This document shows, one piece after another, positions 58,240 through 64,000 of a stretch of 64,000 nt of DNA. Below the pieces are notes generated by a model. That model saw only the letters and a list, made by a program, of their open reading frames with translations. It made no database searches and was not told where the DNA came from. The stretch is taken from contig CAIIXF020000011.1 in assembly GCA_903813345.2 (NCBI GenBank), positions 19,947,754-20,011,753 of the forward strand. Reading direction: 5' to 3'. The position numbers were made by a program, and so were the translations under genes. The stretch's first letter is position 1, and each line of letters begins with the position of its first letter. The DNA comes from Owenia fusiformis (Eukaryota; Annelida; Polychaeta; Sabellida; Oweniidae).

Positions 58240-58860
58240 TACGCGGTAAACACGATACAAAAATATGTCATATTCCGCAACGAATATGGCATATTCACTT
58301 GCGGTGTATGACAGATTCACCTGCGGTATATGGCATACACACTAACCAATGAGAACGCGATACGGAAGTACGCAATTGTCAATTACATCGATTGAACGAA
58401 CAAGTAAAACGTTATAAATTATCATAATGATTACTGAATCAACAGTACTGTGTATCGAATATATTAACTTAGCAGAAGTATCAGTCACCAATCTCGCGTA
58501 ATAAACTTTCTCAATCAAACCAGGATTCATATATTAGTACTCGACGCACTAACTATATTGGTAATCCAGCGTAGTTTTACATTTAGAGTCGATTCTTGCA
58601 ACCAATCAAATCGAGGCTTTCTGTATCACGTTTTCACCTGCGGTATATGTCATATTCACTTGCGGTATATGGCATATTCCGCAAGTGAGTATGACATATT
58701 CCGCAGGTGAGTATCGGGTATTCACTGAAATCAATATATCGCATATTCACTGCGGAATATCGCATACTCGCCTGCGGAATATGCCATATACCGCAGGTGA
58801 GTATGGCATATTCACCCGTATCACAAATACCGCGCAACCATGAATGTATGCCATATACCG
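58240..58860. repeat. Palindromic minisatellite (CATATTCACCTGCGGTATATGG)
   Basis: Short ~22-bp units such as CATATTCACTTGCGGTATATG occur in both orientations (ATATGCCATATACCGCAGGTG). They are concentrated at 58275-58340 and 58635-58860, with less repetitive DNA between. Adjacent units are inverted, so the array can fold into many hairpins. The 155-aa ORF on the minus strand comes from this array. A separate AAAAATCGTATTGA triplication follows at 58880-58985. Confidence 0.75.
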
Positions 58861-59245
58861 CGTAACAATATGAAGGAATAAAAATCGTATTGAATCGTAT
58901 TACATGAAAAAATCCCTGGGGAAAAATCGTATTGAGGCGTATTACATGAAAAAATCGTTTTGTCCCCAGGAAAAAATCGTATTGAACAATCATGTTACAA
59001 TTACTGTATGTTAGTAAACTTTGAAAGGACCACGAATGGCTCAGGAAGTAAATATCGTGATTATCAGAACAAATCATCAATACTAGTCCCCAACGTATCA
59101 AATTAACGATCCATATGAATAATAAGAATAAGATGGTTTGATTTTAAATTATTTGTCTAGACTTCTCCGATGCCAGGACTCCAGTCTAAGTCTAGACGTT
59201 AAAATACAGATCACAATAACACCATTGTATCGGATGTAAATTATA

Positions 59246-59873
59246 TCGGGGGTCCCAAAATATGAGACATTTTTTGCCAAGTATTTTCTCGGCAATCGAT
59301 AAACAAAATTCACTGCAAATTTCTACAAAGTAGCCTTAGTGTATCATTAGCAAGTTGTAAAAATATTAAAAAGATAAACTGAATATTCTGTGAGTACTAA
59401 GAAATTCAAAATAGCATGTCAAAAATGCCCATACCGGAGCTTTGGTAGGAAACCTCTATCGTGTTGGTAACTAGCTATCATGTGATAGCATCTAGCTGTT
59501 AATCAGTCAAAATAGCTTGTCTATGTGTCATTTCTACTTAATTCGTTTCATCCTACCCAAATATCACGCAAATATCCAAAATCCATTCATTCTCAAAGTT
59601 CATTGGAGGTGATATTGTGACAATAAATACAGAAAAGTAGTTCTGCTTGAAAATAGATTAATAAGTGACTTTTACATTGATATTGGTGATTTTGACATAC
59701 TGTCTTTAATTAAAAAATAAACACATGACATGATGCCAATCTCTTAAATATTCATCTCTTAAGTGCTCAAACAACATTTACCTGATCTTTTTCATATTTT
59801 TGTACCTTATTAACAATACTCTTGGGTTACTTTGTACGAATTTTCACAGTGTCTCGTTTTTTGGGACACCCGA
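59246..59873. mobile_element. 628-bp TA-flanked inverted-repeat element
   Basis: TCGGGGGTCCCAAAATATGA at the left pairs with the inverted right end (TCGTTTTTTGGGACACCCGA). TA lies outside both ends (59244-59245 and 59874-59875). There is no ORF. Tc1/mariner-type non-autonomous element. Confidence 0.7.
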
Positions 59874-59940
59874 TATATGACATCAATTATATATTCTGCT
59901 AACTGTGATCAATTGTGTTGACGCTTTCATTGGCAAATCA

Positions 59941-61171
59941 CACTCCCCTCCATAAGTTTGGCAACCTTAGCTCCCCCATTGAACTACGTGTTAAAGCCTC
60001 TTTACCTTTGAATTTCTATTTATTTAACCTACGATGAAAATACTTATCTTATTGATGGAAACGTAATTTGACTATTTCCATTACCTCCAATTTTTCTAAA
60101 TTTTTTCCTCAATTACCCAAATGCGAGAAGGTAGTTACCAGTTTCACCACCAGGTGGCTGATTCGGGTCAATTAACATGGTAGGTATATAAGAAAGTTCC
60201 CTTAAACTTGAATATTATCAATTTAAGTGGCTCAATTTTCATATAACCCTTAAATGCGTCTGATACTTATACTAATGAAAATATGTCCAGTAAAGCAAAA
60301 TATTATCTGTCCACTAAAAGAAAAGATATTTCATTTTTTGTGATTTTATAGCATGGGGTCTATTGGGAATCTCCCCGATCTAGAAGTCACATTTTCAAAG
60401 AAAATTAATTTTTCAAAGTTGATAAAAACTTTTTAAAACCACATTTCTAGATGTAATTTTACATGTAGATTTCAAATATGATATTACTTTGACTGAATTT
60501 TGAATTTTTAATGATGTAAATCAAGATTATTTCTTCTCGCATCTGGATTATTAGAATAAGTCGAAAATTGATGATAAATTTGATGAATTTTTGAAAATCG
60601 ACATTCCCATGTTAACCAATGGGAAATGGTAGGTTTGCCGCAAGTGATATGACAGAATATCCATCAATCCGAGTCCTTGCAAAAAATACGAGTTAGGCAG
60701 GCAATTGAATTTGCTAACTTCATTTAATAAAAAATTGATATGTTTCTTCAGGTTCAACAAAGTTATAGGGCTTTAAAGTCAAAATTGTTTTTCAAAAAAC
60801 CTCTCCCATTGAAATAACAAAGGAGGCGAAAAACGATTTTCAAAAATGACTTTGAAGCGCTGTAACTTTAGTATTCATCAAATAAACTTAACACTTAGTG
60901 TACAAAAAGTTAGACAATTCAATTTTCTAAATAAAAATATTTTTGCTGAATCATCTCTTACTGAAAAGATATCCTGATTTCTGATTTGCCACGAACACAA
61001 AAAATTGAGAAAATTTGGAGGTTTTGGAAATAAAGTCAAGTTACGTTTCAAACAATATTATAAGTTATTTCATCGCCGGTTAAGTAAATAATATACAAAT
61101 TCAAACGTAAAGAGGCTCTAACACGTAGTTCAATGGGGGAGATAAGGTTGCCAAACTTATGGAGGGGAGTG
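59941..61171. mobile_element. ~1.23-kb element with ~100-bp terminal inverted repeats
   Basis: The left end runs CACTCCCCTCCATAAGTTTG, GCAACCTTAGCTCCCCCATT, GAACTACGTGTTAAAGCCTC, TTTACCTTTGAATTTCTAT. The right end (about 61065-61171) is its inverse with few mismatches. There is no transposase inside and no clear target duplication. Three ORFs inside are short and lack protein-like character. Confidence 0.75.
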
Positions 61172-61289
61172 TACGTCTAAATATTCCCATATCAATCAAA
61201 TAAAAAATGAACCCCGCTAGTCTAGTTAAAGGAGTATCCGATGTTGCCCATATATGTTTTCACCAATATTTAATTGTTATGTCAACACC

Positions 61290-61680
61290 AAAAAGTGGAC
61301 TGTTATGGCCTCCATTTTTGTGACGGCGGTTGGCGTCCGGTGGGTGGCGGTTGGTGGTTTCAAAATCATCTACAAGTACTGAGATTTGACCTTCAACGAC
61401 CTTCTCAACGTCAAAAAAGGTCAAAAAGGTATTTTTCAACTTGCTTCAATTTGACTATTTTTTCAAAATCACCTACAAGTAATCAGAAGTTCAAATCTGA
61501 CTTAAGATTTGGAATTTCTCCTTCGATGAACTTCTCAGGGTCCAAGAAATTCAAAAAGTTTTTTTTTCAAACTTCAAACTTTCTTCAAATTGACCAAATA
61601 TTTTTGAAAATCATCTACAAGAACTCAGATTCAGAAATTTGCTCTTTTCTATTCCTCGTTTTATGTCACCACCACAAGTG
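61290..61680 (+). repeat. Diverged copy of part of the GCTCAC-family repeat body
   Basis: TCAAAATCATCTACAAGTAC, TGACCTTCAACGACCTTC, AACTTGCTTCAATTTGAC and ATCATCTACAAG recur. They match 32880-33060 inside the complete GCTCAC-family copy. The 136-codon ORF across it is not supported as a gene. Confidence 0.6.
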
Positions 61681-61975
61681 TTGACATATTGGTATAGTGT
61701 CTAAATTTTCTGTTGATGGTGTTCAGCGGATGGCGTTCAGCTAGAGGTGTCTGTAACAAATGGCAGGTGGTGACATTTTTCATGTTCATGGCTTGTTCAT
61801 ATTGTTTTCATGTTTCAAAAGCATTTTGTTGCCTCAAGGAGTACTAAATGAACATAAAATCATATAACCTCGTATCTTCTAAAGGCCTAATTCATCTTGT
61901 TATTCATTGTTCGTAGATGGTCTACCCCCGGGGTCTTCCCCATTTTAATAAAACTGGTTTTCAGATTTATAATCT

Positions 61976-62010
61976 TTAGCTCACATGATGAGCTATTGTT
62001 TTCGTTCTTT
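61976..62010 (+). repeat. GCTCAC-family head without CCGTCC run
   Basis: TTTAGCTCACATGATGAGCT matches the head at 142 and 40332. The CCGTCC run and the body are missing. Confidence 0.5.
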
Positions 62011-62820
62011 GTTTCGTCGATAAAATAAATTACAATTTATTTTAGCACGATTCCCGATTCCTAACATTGTTCTGTTGGGTAGTATTTACTATTTAGTATT
62101 CAAACCTGTTGCGACTGGTTTTACACGCTTAATTATAGTATTTACTCATTTTATGTTGAATGTACTAAATGTTGATTAATTGAATCAGATACGGATGTTC
62201 AATTATTTTCCAATACGTAGGCCAATTTACTTTACTTTGGAAATGCGATATTTCTCAAATGCTTGTCCTTATTAAGTGTCAAGAACTGGGATTGTTCCCT
62301 AGTTTTTGGAAATTCTCTTGGATTTTCGAGGTTATAGAGGATTTTGTCAATGGTCCTTTTCCAATACTTATTTTGTGCCCATTTATTATAGGAACGTAAA
62401 AGGGACAGAAAATTAATGTATGGTGTTAAAGGTCATGGTCATCAAATAAGGTGTACAGTATGCATTAATTTTAGTTATTTAAATATAACTGAAAAATTGT
62501 GGCTGACTCTCTGGATATTATACACTGCACTTAAAAAAGAATAAACTTGGATCGAGTTGCAAGTTTTCATAAATTCATTTATTAGATTCCTTGAGTTAAA
62601 GTCGTTTTAAGATGTATGACCTTATGTTGGCATCCAATGGTATATGACCTTATGTTGGCATTCAATGGTCTCTCAAGGTATAGAATATTCCCATAAGATC
62701 AAAAGTCCTACAAAATGAATCTTCTTATTAAGCATTGCATCATTGTACTTTAATTGTGTTGGATCATTGAATCATATTCTCTCCTCACCCCCTTGTTGCG
62801 ATTGCATTTTTGTTGCATTA
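62011..62820. other. Intergenic, nothing recognised
   Basis: AT-rich. A ~27-bp direct repeat, TATGACCTTATGTTGGCAT then CAATGG, occurs at about 62610-62670. No gene. Confidence 0.45.
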
Positions 62821-62829
62821 TTAATAGTA

Positions 62830-63010
62830 TGCAACTGAAAGTAATGCAAGCACAAGCAGCTATGCGAGCAAGGTACAAAGCAAGCAACTAACCGAGCAAG
62901 TAAGCATTGAATCAAGCAAGCAACACGTCAATCAGACAATCAATCAATTAACCAGAAGCCCAAAAAGACAGCCAACCAATCAATAAACCAACCAGCCAGT
63001 TGGTTAAAAC
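62830..63010. repeat. GCAA/CAATCA-rich low-complexity tract
   Basis: Interrupted GCAAGCA, GAGCAAG, CAATCAAT and AACCAACC tetranucleotide runs. Confidence 0.6.
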
Positions 63011-64000
63011 GATTAAAGACGACCAGAGATGACAAGTCAAGATCAAAGGTCCGGGTGAAGATCAGGGTCAATTGATAATCTGGAGTCCTAAATTGAACTT
63101 GTTCAGTTTCAGTCTAGTTATTTTTGTTAAAACAAGTGTTATAAAGTTTTGAGGACGTACATTCATTGTCTTAAAAGGCATCACACTTATATATATGGTA
63201 CTATGGTATATACGTGTACACTGTCTATCATTTGATTGTGTATCCCCAAATGCTATAATATTGGGGGAAAATGCTTTTAACGATTTTGAATCAAATAACT
63301 ATTCAATAACCACGCCTGGAAATTACATAAATTAGGTAGAAGTTCAAATAATCCTAAGTTGTTTTAACCTCCCACGGAACCATTTAAAGGTCGACATAGC
63401 AACATTGAGTAAATTGTGTTGTCTAAATTAATTTGAAGTGAATGAAAATTGAAAACCTTGTTGAACATTCCGCCAATGTAACGTATTTAAAAGCAATAAA
63501 GTTCTATTTGGGAGTCGTAACACATCTCTGAATCAATTAGATGCTACAACTTGAGTTTTACTAGTATACAATGATGTTTTTATCTTGTTCTCTTTCACAG
63601 GTCGATGACATCCATCTTTCGTGACAACGTTATTTAACACTTTTCTCCAATCTTTAAGAAAATCAATGTAACTATTAGAGATACTGAAAAGAAAAAGCAA
63701 TAACTAACTTAATTACGTTACAGGTTATTCATTACATGATTCTAGTGTGTCATTTAACTCATTCAATGTTATCAAATTAATCAAATGTCAAAATTTCAAT
63801 AAAATGCATATCACTAATCGTAAATTGGCTTCGTCTTCAAGGCCAAACTGACATATCCTTGAAATATCATCTTGAAGAGACAAAATGTAATTAATTACTT
63901 CTACTATATCACGCGGTAGGATCTCTTCGGGACGTATCGAAACCACTCCGTCCCGAAAAACCGTTAATTTGAATTTAAAACCTACCCCAGTGTTTGAAAA
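63011..64000. other. Right end of window, possible exon border
   Basis: No gene is recognised. TTGTTCTCTTTCACAG ending at 63600 is a good splice acceptor, followed by GTCGATGACATCCATC. This could open an exon, but the frame closes quickly and I cannot assign a product. Confidence 0.3.

Noticed and set aside
58634-59101. 155-aa minus-strand ORF
   Set aside because: Most of it translates the palindromic CATATTCACCTGCGG array, giving repetitive residues.
61274-61684. 136-aa plus-strand ORF
   Set aside because: It overlaps a diverged copy of the GCTCAC-family repeat, and matching non-coding sequence occurs at 32880-33060.
1-64000. tRNA or rRNA genes
   Set aside because: I saw no convincing GGTTCGAATCC-type B box with a paired A box and no rRNA-like conserved blocks. 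A covariance search could still find one.

Overview
The window is animal nuclear DNA, AT-rich and crowded with repeats. Two genes have GT-AG introns, introns reach 15 kb, and there are remnants of mariner, pogo-like and non-LTR elements plus many minisatellites. No bacterial or phage features are seen. The repeat style (a family starting with GCTCAC and followed by CCGTCCGTC runs, many foldback elements) suggests a marine invertebrate, perhaps a lophotrochozoan such as a mollusc. That placement is a guess.

Layout. 1-3158: tandem and interspersed repeats and nested short inverted-repeat elements. 3213-9422: one uninterrupted 2069-codon reading frame for a very unusual chimeric protein. It has KSPR-type basic repeats, cysteine clusters, an OTU cysteine-protease domain, a GDWH region that looks like a transposase/RNase H fold, a PIN/FEN1-like nuclease region and a C-terminal tesmin-type CXC domain. 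9505-11020: about eight degenerate ~200-bp repeats. 13.8-23.1 kb: a cluster of DNA-transposon-like elements, including a 681-bp element with an 8-bp target duplication and a 7750-bp element (15319-23068) with terminal inverted repeats and a perfect 9-bp duplication. 23875-27068 (minus): a four-exon gene for a 134-aa CS-domain protein. 27226-29241 (minus): a 5'-truncated non-LTR retrotransposon with an intact reverse transcriptase domain. 29369-55359 (plus): a ten-exon gene for a 358-aa acid amidase of the NAAA / acid ceramidase family, whose introns hold most of the other repeats. 55.6-64 kb: intergenic DNA with minisatellites and three or more inverted-repeat elements.

The CS-domain gene and the amidase gene are divergent, with start codons 2.3 kb apart. 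Nearly all of that spacer is the retrotransposon, so the two promoters were probably close together before the insertion. The giant ORF is the most novel item. Its domain mix (two possible nuclease folds, a deubiquitinase-like protease and a DNA-binding CXC domain) and lack of introns fit a mobile-element protein or a domesticated descendant of one. Several elements can be delimited to the base by their target-site duplications: 9 bp CACTTTCCA, 8 bp AGATACAG, 5 bp TGAAT, 5 bp CTTCA, and TA pairs.
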